This document shows, piece after piece, positions 43,595-55,988 of a stretch of DNA of 64,000 nucleotides; position 1 is the first letter of the stretch; every line of letters starts with the position of its first letter. The stretch covers positions 2,356,001-2,420,000 of the forward strand of contig JBANAY010000004.1 of NCBI GenBank assembly GCA_037952775.1, in the 5' to 3' direction. The notes under the pieces were generated by a model. It saw nothing but the letters and a program-made list of their open reading frames with translations. It did not search any database and was not told the DNA's origin. Origin of the DNA: Clonostachys chloroleuca (Eukaryota > Ascomycota > Sordariomycetes > Hypocreales > Bionectriaceae). A program made the position numbers and the translations under genes.

Positions 43595-44750
43595 TCAATA
43601 CTTTCCGTCGCCAGAGACGAGTAGAACAGCGCTGCCGAGTTGTCTCCTGACATCTTCATTGTTGACATCGTGTGTATCCTCTACTTCGCCCCACTGGCCG
43701 GCCTGCCAGTCAACCTCAAGATTGGTGGCTTTGGCAGCCTCGTCGGCTCCGAAGGTACCAACCGTGGCAAGGTCGCTAGCTCGAGCTGCACCCTCACTCC
43801 ATTCTACCACAAGCCGAGCGGCGGCGAGAAAGCTCTTTCCCGCAAGAACAGCCCGTTCAAGCGCAGTAATCTCCCAAGCGTCGAGACCCATGACCCAGCC
43901 ATGGATCACCTCTCGGACACCTTCGCTCTGCTGCTGTGGAACAATCGAGTGGCCATCCAAGACGGGCTCGATCTTGATCCCCGGCCACGTATTCGTTGTT
44001 AAGAAAGACACAATTGAGTCGGCAGTCTTCTTTTGAACATCGCGTAGTGACTCTCCAGCGTCATTCTTCAGATCGAAGGGCCCAGCGGGTGGTGCCCAAC
44101 AAAGAAGTGAATCTGTGTCCAGGTATTTCATAACGGTCGTAGCGATAGCTGTACGGATCTTTGAGGCTTCGGGTGAGTCAGAAGCATCGTCAGTCCGAAT
44201 GTCGATGGCTCGGCAAACAAGACTCGTTAAGGGTATTAGATGCTGCTTGGTGGCTTCTTGGACTGATGTCAGGTTGTCCCATTCGAGGGCGAGGGCAGCT
44301 GCGAGATATCCCTTTGTCACGGGAAGACGGACGATTTCCTTGGTGAGGGGATGTCGAAGGGGACGCTCATCGAGGTGAACTTGCAAAGCACCTTTCAGAC
44401 AGTCAGCCAATGCCAGTTGAGGTACTTAGACCCGGGTCTGCCTTGTATTCAGACTTACCATCCACCTCCTTCACATGTACGTCATCCCAAAACCTCTTTT
44501 TCAGAGCCGTACTTTTACTCTTCCCACTGCGGATGTCTCGAGCGGCCTTGAGAAGCTCGGCTTGTCTCCTGCGCCGCTCTACACGCTGATAGCCGCTGGT
44601 GGTTGGTGCCTCCGGCGGTGGCCCCGTGCCGACAAGCGGATCGACATTGGCTGTCCTCGTGGTCGTCGAGTGTATTAATCGGACAGGTGCTGGAACTTGA
44701 ATCAGCCGCGGGGCCAATCTTAGGGGTATCCGATTCGGTAGTTTCATCAT
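43595..44750 (-). CDS. ATP12: Atp12, F1-ATPase assembly chaperone (mitochondrial)
   Basis: Two exons (44750-44459 and 44391-43595, minus strand) give 362 aa. The start at 44750 (MMKLPNRIPLRLAPRLIQ) gives an Arg-rich mitochondrial presequence; the open frame runs 26 codons further upstream to 44828 but without need. Family blocks are KRFWDDVHVKEVDG joined across the intron to ALQVHLDERPLRHPLTKEIVRLP, then GYLAAALALEWDNL, HLIPLTSLVCRAIDI, LLCWAPP and VREVIHGWVMGLDAWEITALERAV. Atp12 binds the F1 alpha subunit in the matrix before the alpha3-beta3 ring is built. The length agrees with fungal Atp12. It diverges from SEC21. Confidence 0.93.
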
Positions 44751-45642
44751 TGTGCGGGGGATATGCCAATGCCGTGCTGGACAGAAGATGGGAAAAGAAA
44801 TTTTGGGCCAAACTACGCATGATGTCAATTGCGCGAACCACTAAGAATGGTCAAGGGTCCAATCCAGTTGGCCAAGCTCTCAGCTGTGGAACCAAATAGG
44901 TACCTCAACTACGAGAGCATCAAGCAGCATGCGTCTCGTTTTCTTTTTATTGTTGTTGCTAATGCGGTTGATTCTGTAATGAATATACTCTCATGATAAT
45001 AATTGAACGCTTGTAGGCTTATCCGGGTCAGAGGCCAAGGACAATTATTCGATAGTGCTCGTTCATTCGAAGTACCCAAGTTGTCTCATAGCCCCACTAG
45101 GCACAGTAGGTAGTGGACCAAGATTCAGGCAGCTTCCCAGAGCTCATTTAGAAGAAGATATCAACACGTATAGTCAAATGGGACATCTCGCGAGACAACT
45201 ACTAGATGAATCGCGATGTTTGAAGACGTGTTGAATCAAGAAGGAATGCCAAAGGCGAAAAACAACCACCACAGACGAGCATGAACTCCTATTTCTGCTA
45301 TGAGTTGAGGATACCCCACTACTTTGAATGGACGCAACTGGCTCTGACCATCTGGAAATTCAAATAGAAACGTGTCCCGGACGAATTTTTGCCAGTTTTT
45401 AGTATGATAATGAAAGAAATAACACCATATTCGTCCAAAACCAGAGCAACAGGAGTATCTAGATCTTGGAATCTGAGATCAATGGTGGGGCGAGATGACA
45501 GGTGTCCTATCACGTGATTGAAGCACTATCCCTGAGTTAGAGGCGACTATGGCCAACGTGGTGGTTAACAGGTGCTTCCTGTCTATCGACACCACGAGCA
45601 ACACCGACAACACACCGTCTCGCCTCGACCCAGCCGCCCAAA
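44751..45642. other. Divergent promoters of ATP12 and SEC21
   Basis: About 890 bases between two outward-reading housekeeping genes. No coding frame or RNA gene is supported. The SEC21 leader near 45590-45642 is rich in CAACAC repeats. Confidence 0.6.
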
Positions 45643-48619
45643 ATGAGCTACGGCAAAAAGGATGAGGATGCCGACCTGGGCCTGGTCAAGGTAGATCGCA
45701 CTCAAGTCTTCCAAGAAGGTGAGTCTCTTCAGCCCATCCAGCCCAGTTCCCCCACAGCTAAAGCGTTCAACCAGCCCGACTTTTCAACAGCTCCCCCATT
45801 CAACCACGAAGATGCCGAATACTCCTTACCAAGATTGCTCTTCTCCTCTACACTGGGGAGAAGTTCCCGACCAATGAAGCGACCACCCTTTTCTTTGGTA
45901 TCTCGAAGCTGTTCCAGAACAGGGATGCGAGCCTCCGACAGATGGTCCATCTTGTAATTAAGGAGTTGGCCAATTCAGCCGAGGATATTATTATGGTCAC
46001 CAGCACGATTATGAAGGACACTGGAGGAAGCACCGACGTTATTTACCGACCCAATGCGATCCGAGCCCTGTGCCGCATCATCGACGTACGGGTTCCTAGA
46101 CTGCCGTCCCAGACCGCAATTGCTAACCTTGAAGTTGAATAGGCCACCACCGTCCAGTCGATTGAACGAGTGATGAAGACAGCCATTGTCGACAAGAACC
46201 CTTCCGTTTCTTCTGCCGCCCTTGTATCATCATACCACCTCCTTCCCATCGCCCGAGATGTTGTCCGTCGATGGCAGAGCGAAACTCAGGAGGCCGCAGC
46301 ATCCTCCAAGTCCTCCAGCGGCTTCTCGCTTGGCTTCTCCTCCTCGAATGGACAGCTCCCCTTGAACAACTCAACAATGACACAATATCACGCGATTGGC
46401 CTGTTGTACCAGATGCGCATGCATGATCGCATGGCATTGGTCAAGATGGTGCAGCAGTTTGGTGCTGCTGGCGCTGTCAAGAGCCCTGCCGCTCTTGTGA
46501 TGCTGGTCCGTCTAGCAGCTCAGCTTGCCGAGGAGGATGCTTCTCTCAGGAAGCCTATGATGCAATTGTTGGATGGATGGTTAAGACATAAGAGTGAAAT
46601 GGTCAACTTCGAGGCTGCCAAGGCCATTTGCGACATGAGAGATGTTACCGATGCCGAAGTCAACCAGGCTGTGCACGTTCTTCAGCTCTTCCTAACCTCC
46701 CCGCGAGCAGTCACCAAGTTTGCCGCCCTTCGCATCCTGCACAACTTCGCCTCCTTCAAGCCCAACGCCGTCAATGTTTGCAACCCCGATATCGAGCTTC
46801 TCATCTCCAATAGCAACCGATCTATCGCTACTTTCGCCATTACTACGTTGCTGAAGACTGGTAACGAAGCTAGTGTCGACCGGTTGATGAAGCAAGTCTC
46901 CGGGTTTATGTCTGAGATCACTGATGAGTTCAAGATCACTATTGTTGAGGCTATCCGAACGCTCTGCCTCAAGTTCCCCAGCAAGCAGGCCGGTATGTTG
47001 ACCTTCCTCAGTGGTATCCTACGCGACGAGGGTGGTTATGACTTCAAGAGGGCCGTGGTGGAGAGCATGTTCGATTTGATCAAATTCGTTCCCGACTCAA
47101 AGGAGGACGCTCTGGCGCATCTCTGCGAATTTATAGAGGATTGCGAGTTCACCAAACTTGCTGTGCGTATTCTGCACCTGATTGGTTTGGAGGGTCCCAA
47201 GACTGCACAACCCACCAAGTACATTCGTTACATCTACAACCGAGTGGTCCTCGAGAACGCCATCGTTCGCGCTGCTGCCGTCACTGCTCTCGCCAAGTTC
47301 GGTGTCGGCCAGAAGGACCCAGATGTCAAGAGCAGTGTTAAGGTGCTCCTCACCCGTTGCCTGGACGATGTGGACGATGAAGTCCGAGACCGTGCAGCAC
47401 TCAACTTGAAGTTGATGGCCGAGGAAGATGACGAGATGGCCCGCAACTTTGTCAAGAATGGTAAATTACCTCACACATTCCAGTTCAGTGTCCTGACTAA
47501 CCCAACAATTAGAAAATATGTTTTCTCTTCCCACCTTCGAACACCAGCTGGTTCTGTATGTCACTTCAGATGACAAGTCCGCATTTGAAATTCCTTTCGA
47601 CATCTCCAAGATTCCTGTTGTCACCAGGGAGCAGGCCGATGCCGAGGACAGAACGAAGAAGCTTACCGCCACAGCTCCTACGCTCAAAGCCCCCAAGGTT
47701 GGCCCTACAAAGTCCGCCAGTGTGGCGGAAGCCGCAGCGTCCGCTTCGGCTCAGGCTCAACGCTATGCTCAGGAGCTGGCAGCGATCCCCGAAATCCAGG
47801 AGTTTGGTGCCGCTCCTCTCAAATCATCACCTGTTGTTGAACTTACCGAGGCAGAGACTGAGTATGTTGTCAGCGTTGTCAAGCACATTTACAAAGAGCA
47901 TATTGTTCTGCAATACGAGGTCAAGAACACTCTACCAGAGACAGTTCTAGAGAATGTCTCGGTTGTCGCTACACCTTCAGAAGAAGACGAGCTCGAAGAA
48001 ATATTCATTCTTCAGGCCGAGAGGCTCGCTACCGATGAGCCCGGCAAGGTTTATGTTGCCTTCAGGAAGGTTAACGGAGACGGCTCTCTCCCCGTCAGCA
48101 CTTTCTCCAACATCCTCAAGTTCACCAGCAAGGAAATCGACCCGTCCACAAACGAGCCTGAGGAGCAAGGTTACGATGATGAGTACGAAGTCTCTGAGTT
48201 TGATCTCACTGGAAGCGACTACGTCATCCCTACTTTCGGAAGCAACTTCAACCACCTCTGGGAGCAGGTTGGTGCTGCAGGAGAGGAGGCCGACGAGACT
48301 CTGCTCCTCAGCGGCATGAAGAGCATTGCCGGTAAGTTTCACCATTGACCTTCTTAGATCTAGGATCCCGCTAATACCCTGTATAGAAGCAACAGAGCAG
48401 CTCGCAAAGACGCTCTCTTTACAACCCGTCGACGGAACGGATGTCCCCGTAAACCAGACTACCCATACCCTCAAACTGCTCGGAAAGACTGTCGGGGGCG
48501 GGCGTGTGGTGGCCAGCATACGGATGGCATACTCATCAAAATCTGGCGTTACAACAAAGATTACAGTAAGGAGCGAGGAAGAGGGTGTTGCGGCGTTGGT
48601 CATTGCAGCTGTAGCGTGA
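45643..48619 (+). CDS. SEC21: Coatomer subunit gamma (COPI, Sec21)
   Basis: Exons 45643-45718, 45775-46085, 46143-47460, 47513-48331 and 48387-48619 give 918 aa, close to yeast Sec21 (935). The acceptor at 45774 was chosen because only it restores the conserved EARLFNSSPI start of exon 2; the open frame through that intron is misleading. The N-terminal two-thirds is the adaptin-type HEAT solenoid (for example NEATTLFFGISKLFQNRD, YRPNAIRALCRI, KFAALRILHNFASFKPNAV). An Ala/Ser/Lys hinge follows (about residues 580-640). The C-terminal appendage (EYVVSVVKHIYKEHIVLQYEV, WEQVG) and final lobe bind accessory factors. The protein is part of the COPI coat for Golgi-to-ER transport, is essential and is presumably constitutive. 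Confidence 0.96.
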
Positions 48620-51129
48620 GGGGTTCTGGAAATCGTGGTAATCATACTTTCAAATATGCTCTTAAGTTCTACTGGTCAACGTACGTGTGGATGCATGCCA
48701 AGAGCAGCAGTGCGGAAACATGGCGAATGGACCGAAGGAGAGAGAGCAAGCATTTCGGAGGTGCAAATGGGGTGGGAAACTACTAGCCGGGGCCGGTTTT
48801 GCCTGCAATCAGCAGCGGGGGTCATGACTGATGGCACATTATTTACACACTATTTTTGTGGTTCCCTGTCATAACGCGATTATTTAGACGAGGCGGTTTG
48901 AAAATAAGATGACTGGTTACTATACGCACTTGGCAAGTTCACGAAGTGGTGAGCTAGAGAAATCAGGAAACATATCTAGGTCTAGTAAACTAAATACCTA
49001 CCTAGGACATATTTTAAACCGAGAGTCAATAACTGGCGGACTTGAAGTTTGTTTCAAAAAGTTACGAAGCAATCTTTGAGGACACCCATCCATCATCATA
49101 ATGATGGTTGGATAGCTTGGTATAGGGTAGCACCGACCAAAAGGGGATCTTGAAGACTTAAGATTAATGTTAGGCTGAAATCGAAAGAAGAGAGCATGAC
49201 AGGTGGTGAGCTCGTGTAATATCAAAATCAAATTCTATTTCTTCTTCATGCTGATTGTTATAGCAAGTCTGGGGAGGTTCTTGGGAGAGGGAATATAAAT
49301 GATGGTGTGGTGGTTCCGTGAGTAGTTGCGGTGGGGTGAGGGTACTTTGAGGCTTGATTCTGTTTTTCGATTAAAGACCGTGACTTTATGACCTAGAGTT
49401 TCATTCTCTAGGGAGATTTATTTACTGTTCTGACACTTGCAGAAATGGCACACTGGCTCGAATCGATAGGGGCATGGAGTATATGTTTGGCAAGATCCAA
49501 CCTCTTCTCTTCCTTCAAGAAATGCTTGGAATCACCGCTGCAAAGGGCATACTTACGAAGAGAAAAACTTGACAACAATGGTTTTTTTTTTGTTGGGATA
49601 GGCTACACGTGATGAAAATGGACACGGCTTGGAGAAGGGTTTATTTTCTTGTTGGGGATATATTCGTGGATAAATAGGTGAGGCGATCTTCCGTGTGATG
49701 AACTGGTTGCGTCATGGGACCATCCACAGAACCTGATGTTGGTGGCGTGTGTGCAATTTATTGGGGTAACGGAAGCATCCCACTGTCCAGGCCAGCTCAA
49801 GCATGCAGTTTCTAGATGACGCGAGGTCGTAGGATATCTTCATCACCGCCCTCAGGACAGACATGGCAGGACTAGCGTTGTAGCTCGACCCGAGACCGAG
49901 GCTACATGGGGCTTGCCTAGGTTTACTGGGACACTGCGCATCAGCCTTCGCGAATCACAGCCGTCCTTAGATGGCCCCAGGGAACGGAATAGGCATCGAA
50001 TAATATGGGGTGTAAGACAGGGATGTGGCACAGGGACGAAGATCCGATGATTGATGATTGGAGGAGAGGCAGAAATGGGCAAGGAGGGACCTTGGGCAAA
50101 TCAGTCCCGTAAAGAGCTCTTACAACGGTAGTATGAAAGCAATGCCCGTTGCAGTCGGCGTTTGGACAGGAATACGTAATTTGGGACATGGGCGAGATTC
50201 ATGTCGCCATGACACACCACCTGTCAACTCGTGAGGATGCTTCACAATGCCATGAGACAAAGTTTTTTTTGGGAAAACTAATAAAGCCCCGCCGCGACTG
50301 CATGTCATATCACAGAAGCATGTCATAATTAACAGGCAAGAGAGCGTGTTTGGTGCCACAAGGGGGTGGGTGTCGTGTATCAAGTGACAGGCCAACGTGG
50401 CAGATAGTGAGCAGGTCGGTCTGCAGGCTTTGTCCGAATTATTCACTGACCGCAAGACAGCCAGGAGGGTCTTCGCTGTTCATACTGGCGCTCATTGTGG
50501 AAGGCCGCCAGAGCACGGCGTCCTGGTCGAGGATGAGGTGTGTATGTCGCGAATAGGTAGATAATCAGTCCCCGCGATCCAAGGGATCAGCAATGACATA
50601 GCATCCGAGGCAGAGTAGATCTTCTCTGACATCAATAGAAATCCTGCCGATGATGACGAATGGTGGCCGCCAAAGACCAATGGATTTAGATTGGCCGTGC
50701 ACTAAAATAAGGGACTCCATCCATGGCAGCGGCCTGAGGTGTCTGGTACCTGCCCGGGGCCAGGTGGTAGGTGCGCTGCCGCATGTCCCCACCAGGGCCA
50801 CGCCTCAAGGGGGCTATAGGGGTTGATCGCTGATGTGGCTGGGTGTCTTCCCCCTATGGCTTAGCAGGCAATAGGAGCTTTGGGCCCATCCCGTTGCAGG
50901 TCAGCATTAGGCGGTGGCGCCAACCATCTCTCTAAGCCACTTTTTTTCAAGTCCAGGTCCCCATTCATTTCCGTAGGCTCCCTTTCTGCCACTCACTCCC
51001 AATCTCCCGTCTATCCGCAGTCCTCAACACCCTTTGCGACTCCAGTACCCTACTTGCGAAATCTTGGTCGGCCTGTTCTGCCGAGAGACAAGCCTCCGTC
51101 GCAAGAGAAGACACCTCACATGTTGCGCA
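48620..51129. other. 2.5-kb gene-free region between SEC21 and EFR3
   Basis: No open frame shows conserved content on either strand. The DNA is mixed in composition, with several T-rich tracts near 49580 and 50265. The last about 130 bases before the EFR3 ATG are CT-rich leader-like DNA. No RNA gene was seen. Confidence 0.55.
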
Positions 51130-54100
51130 ATGAACGCAATTCAGCAAAAATGCCGGCCCAAGCACCAGGTTCTGGTGCTCAAGTGCTATCCCCGGACCTC
51201 CAAGGGAGCTGTTGACGTCAAGCCCAACAGCAGCGAGCTCAGCTACCTCCTTTTCTACGCCACGAGCCGCCGTTCTAAGATTCAGAAGATTGGTGCATTT
51301 CTCGAGAAAAAGACCGCCAGCGATGTGTGGCGGTTGCGAATTGGGTGCGCTGGCTTTCATCTCTCCCTGACGTTGATGGACTTTGCTTACCAAGTGTCTT
51401 TAACTACAGCAATGTCCAAGTTACCCTTGGGATCCTCACTGCGCTCATCGAGAAGTCGCCAAAAGATATTGCTCTCATTGCCACCTGTGTGCTCAACATC
51501 CTCGAACTTATCCTTCGCTCCAACGACATCTCCATGATCGAGTCATCCCTACCTACCTTTGACGCCTTTTGCGAGCACCATGATGTCTCCTCGCTCTTCG
51601 CCGACCAGTCCTACCTTCACCAGTACGAGTCTGTTGTCCGCTCCTACGCCAGTCTCGCCTCCATCAGCTTCAACCCGACAAAGCAACCACTGAGCAGCCC
51701 AGTTAAAGCTCGGTGGAGAACAGCAGGACTGAAAGCCATCAGAAGCATTGCGGCCTCGGATGCGCTATCGACTCTCACAGGTCGCCAAATAGACGTTATC
51801 GTTCCCCTCATCCTTGAAAACCTTTGGACAACAGACGAGAATATGCTGGAGACCTTCTTGGATCGAGTCCAGGCGGAAGAGAAGGCCGATACTGAGAAGA
51901 TTCTAAGGCGGCGTACCAGTGTCGCAACAGTCGAGACGGTCGATACCGCCGGCGAGCCTCGCCCTATCGCATTTTCCGGAACAGCAAACGATGCGGATCG
52001 ACTGGCGGAAGAGGACATCGGGGTTCTCGCCATGCAATGCCTCAAGAGCATATTCGTCGTCCCCAACCGGTCTCAGATAAATGCGGCCACCTCAGTTTTG
52101 TTACGGTTTATCCTGGATAGGTCGGATGCAGGATATTCGGTCGCGACGCTCGGAAGTAAGGGCAAAAATGACAATGGCTGGGCCCTCACTCTTTACAACG
52201 TCATTGCTCGATGGGCCCCGGTTCAGGACCGTTACATCATCTTGGTTGTCGCAATCGATACCCTGATCCGAACACCTGCCACGGATGCTCGAATGGAGCA
52301 GCAGCTTGTCCTTGTGTCTATTATCGGATCACTTTTGCGATCTGATGTAAACCTGATTGGCCTTAGCATTATGGATGTCTTGCTCGGACTGGTCAAGCAG
52401 ATCAGGAAACTGTTCCGGCCTTCTGGTAGTGTGAACCCGACGGACAGCGCCGCGGACGAGAAAACAGAATCGGACACAGAGCCAAGTACACCACTGCCAC
52501 GGAAGCAATTGTTAGAGCGACTTGAGGGCTGTATTGGAGATCTGGCAACACATGTCTATTATGCTGACCAAATCACTGACATGATTGCCGCGATCATTGC
52601 GCGACTCAAACCTAGTCGTTCATCCAGCACAGGTTCCACACCTCACGGTGAAAAGGCCGACGGGAACGAGCCACTGCTTGCTTCGTCTGCCCAAGACTTG
52701 ACTGAGAGCCAGTCGACAATTGATGCATACTTTTCTTACAGCAAGGGTCGTCTTTCCGGCCTTAGCATTATCAAGGCTATTCTACTGGTGGCTAACCCGT
52801 CGCTGAAAATTAGCGGCAACGTAAATCTTTCGAGGAATAGGGTCCCTCTCGATGTCTGGGAAGGTACGCACTGGCTTCTCCGGGATCCGGATGGCGAGGT
52901 TCGCAAGGCATATGTGGAAGCATTCGTGACGTGGCTTGACCGTGAGACGACTGCTACTGACCTGAGAGCGAGCGATGAGGCTTTGGTCCAACACCGACCA
53001 CAACACAAGTCAAGCCAGGACTCGCCTACCGCTACGGCCTCCCAGCGGGCAGTTTCAAACGCCTCAAATCGGGAACGTTTGCCCAGATGGCGGCGTTCTC
53101 AGTTCTTACCTCTCCTTCACCTGTCCATCTACGACAACGCTCTTCAGTATGTGGACTACGAGACGGACTTGGTGCTTCTCCACGTTCTCCTCACCAAGCT
53201 AACATTCCAACTTGGGGTCAACGCTGTACGTTATGGGCTTCCGATGATTTATCACCTACAGGAAGAGATACAAGAGATAGAACCCCCGTTCACAAAGTCC
53301 GCATTGCTGCCTTGTGTCATGGGTATTTTTGGGCTTTGATAGAAAAGTTTGACATCGAAACGTCGGCCCTCGGTAGAGCCATCCACAACGAAGTGGCTCG
53401 TCGCCGTACCAAGGGCTTTTGGGTCTCGGGCATCAACGTTCCTGCTCCACTGCCCAGATCAGTAGGTGTCCCCGGCCAAACCGGACCGCCGCCCTCTTGG
53501 GATGCTGCAGCACTTGAACAGGAAGCTCTTCTTCCATTCGATGACCGTGGTGCTTTGATCAACTCCATCGCTGCAAGCTATGAAGAAAGTGCTAGGTCTC
53601 CTCCGACTAGTCCGATGGCATCACCCAGTCGTGCCGGCACGGGCCCCGTTCTGGGATCAACACTGACTTCACCGCACGAGCACGCTTTGGAATTTCCTGA
53701 CGCATTCAGAGAGAACATGCTGGCAGACTGGACAAGAGAGGGAGTTGCCTCGGCCTTGGCTTTGGAAGGCAAAGCCGAATCCATCAATGGCTCAAGAACA
53801 GGCACTACAACAACCCGCAACCGTCTCACGATCAACACGGCAAACTTTGGCAGCAATGGCATCCCGACCCACGGAGGCCCGCATAACCTACGACCTCAGT
53901 CCGCTCGACTCCCTGGCGATGGTGAACGCTTTGGATCAAGTGCAAGATTTAGTAAAACGAGCGTGCGAAGTGGGCTTTCTCCATCTCCCTCTACTACGGC
54001 TAAGGGGGCCGTCGCTTCCGTGGACCAGCTCAAGATGGTGCTTTCTGGAAGCCTTGCGACACAAAATGTGAATGGTGCGGGTGAAGACGATGAGGAAAGT

Positions 54101-54561
54101 GGCGATAGTATGGTCAGTTACGAATACAGCGCATCCGAACTGAGCCATAATCAGGGCACGCAGGTGTCGGATCGTGGCAGTGTTGTGGTTGACGGCGTGA
54201 AGCGATCAGCTTCCGGTGCCCACCGGGGGCCGCTCAACTCGAACCCCCGACTTACAACCTACCCAACTTTGGGGACGATGTTGGGTCAGGGGATGACGTC
54301 CCGCCGGTCCCACCATTGCCCAAGTCGCACAGCGCTTTGACTGGCAAGAGCATGAGCGCCGCCGATGACATTGCCGTCCAAGATTATGCTGTCAAGGGTG
54401 CGAGGCGCAACCTTAGCAACCGAAGCCGCAGGGGCAGCGTTAAGTCCCGATACGGCAAAGATGACAGTGGGAAGGCTATCGATTTGCAGGAACTTTTGAG
54501 GGGCATCGACAGCCGGGTTGGTGAAGCGGGTCTGGGAAATATCACCAAGCCGCCGTACTAG
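51130..54561 (+). CDS. EFR3: Efr3, plasma-membrane anchor of the Stt4 PI4-kinase complex, two apparent frameshifts
   Basis: Exons 51130-51344 and 51410-54561. The start (MNAIQQKCRPKHQVLVLKCYPR) is the basic, Cys-containing membrane-binding end of fungal Efr3. Family blocks are SELSYLLFYATSRRSKIQKI, VWRLRIGNVQVTLGILTALI (across the intron), SNDISMIESSLPTFDAFC, YFSYSKGRLSGLSIIKAIL and TKLTFQLGVNAVRYGLPMI. At the C5 run 53283-53287 the frame shifts; as given it stops at 53337-53339 (714 aa), while CHGYFWALIEKFDIETSA follows in the next frame. A second shift lies at the G5 run 54235-54239, after which the third frame gives PPTYNLPNFGDDVGSGDD and the typical end (SRRGSVKSRYG, LLRGID, KPPY). One added base at each run gives 1122 aa. 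Efr3 recruits Ypp1/Stt4 to make PI4P. Loss of an essential gene is unlikely, which argues for sequence error. Confidence 0.92.
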
Positions 54562-55988
54562 GTCCTTGTACAAGAACGGCGTGGGTGGGTGGTTTCCAAC
54601 AGTCTTAATTTCATTCAGTGTTGGTTTTATATTCAGCTTGTTTGCTATATAGAGTGCGAGGAGTTTCTGCGTCAAAACTGGGGCCGAACTGGGCATTGGG
54701 GAAAATAAGCGAGCAGTGATGGGACGGTTTGGTTTGTTCGAATATACATATGCGTATACATACCTTGTATTGTTAACAAAACACGAAACCTATGATTAAT
54801 TCTCCTCCTATCTATCTTTCTCCCTCTATCTCATGTGTATATCAGCCAAGTGGTTTTAAGCACATTCAGGAGCAAGCATGAGCCCTCCCGTCCAGGGGCT
54901 ATCCTAGCGGCACAAAGGAAGATCTCCATTTCGTTACCGAGGGAGACCTTGTAGATGCGGAAGCTTGACACCGAGCCTTGCAGTTGTGTGGGCTCCCGGC
55001 CCTGGTCACCATTTACAGGCAGAAGGGATAAATGGATAAGGTAGTTACTATATACTTGCATGTGTATAATATTCGTGCATTGAAAAAATCTCCAGACGTA
55101 CTAATGTTCTACAAGGGCAGAGTTCCCGATAACTGTCGCTAGGCGGATCTGGTGAGTCTATTGCTCTGGATGAAAGCATTTGATGCCTCTTACCAGTATG
55201 GATCGATGACACCTGCCTGCATGTTTATTATGAGATATGTGAGTAGGTAGTTAGACAGACAGGTAAATATAATATTGTACGTAATTGACATAGATCTGAT
55301 TTTCGGAGGGGAGGATGGGGGGATTGAGGTAAGTTCGTTCCTCATCCATCAAGACGGGTCACAAAGCATCGGAATTCGGAGCTTGGAGACAAAGCCGAGA
55401 TGTTTCTTAGATGCAAAAAGAGCAAAAATAAAACCAAATTTCATTGTAGATGTGTGGAATCACCAACCCGGAAGGCTCATCTCCTTAGTCTCCTCGCAGT
55501 TGCCTGCCTGCACGCTCACTGAAAGCACTCCCATGGTAACTTCCCTGTCTAACAACACGGTGATGCCCCTTCTCTTCTCATTTCATCTACACGGCCGACG
55601 AAATACTGTTTCTGGTTCGCTTCTTCTTCTATGTTTGACTCTTGCTCTAGTTATTCTTTTGCTCCTCTCAGCATTCATCTCTCGCTCTGTTTGAGCGTTG
55701 TTGACTTAGTTTGATACGATTTTATCATCACCTTCGTTCAGTCTCCCGCTACGACAGACATCCATTAACACTGACGGTACCTTATTTTGTTTCGTACTCT
55801 TCTTGGAACAAGGATAGCCTACTAGTCCCCTTTCTCGAAATTCCGAGTGTAATACTAAAGCACACGGCATTGAAGTTTCCATCTTGACTTGCTCCTCGAG
55901 CCGGACTGGAGAAGGTTGAATGGTACAACGCCTATATTGGCCCAAGTTTGTCTTAAACTCAAGCGGCAAAGCCGACCATCATCACACA
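54562..55988. other. 1.4-kb AT-rich intergenic region
   Basis: EFR3 3' flank and promoter of the tail-anchored protein. A 139-codon frame (55275-55694) ends in a hydrophobic stretch, but its N-terminal part is not protein-like and no homology is recognised, so it is not called. Confidence 0.5.

Noticed and set aside
45719..45957. Open reading of SEC21 exon 1 through its first intron (104 codons)
   Set aside because: The read-through product is unrelated to gamma-COP; splicing 45718 to 45775 restores the conserved sequence.
53227..53262. Possible intron in EFR3 with a perfect GTACGT donor and CTACAG acceptor
   Set aside because: It would be only 36 nt, and the segment encodes the conserved VRYGLPMIYHLQ block in frame, so it is exon.
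55275..55694. 139-codon ORF with a C-terminal hydrophobic stretch
   Set aside because: The N-terminal part is not protein-like and the region is an AT-rich promoter/leader; not enough evidence.
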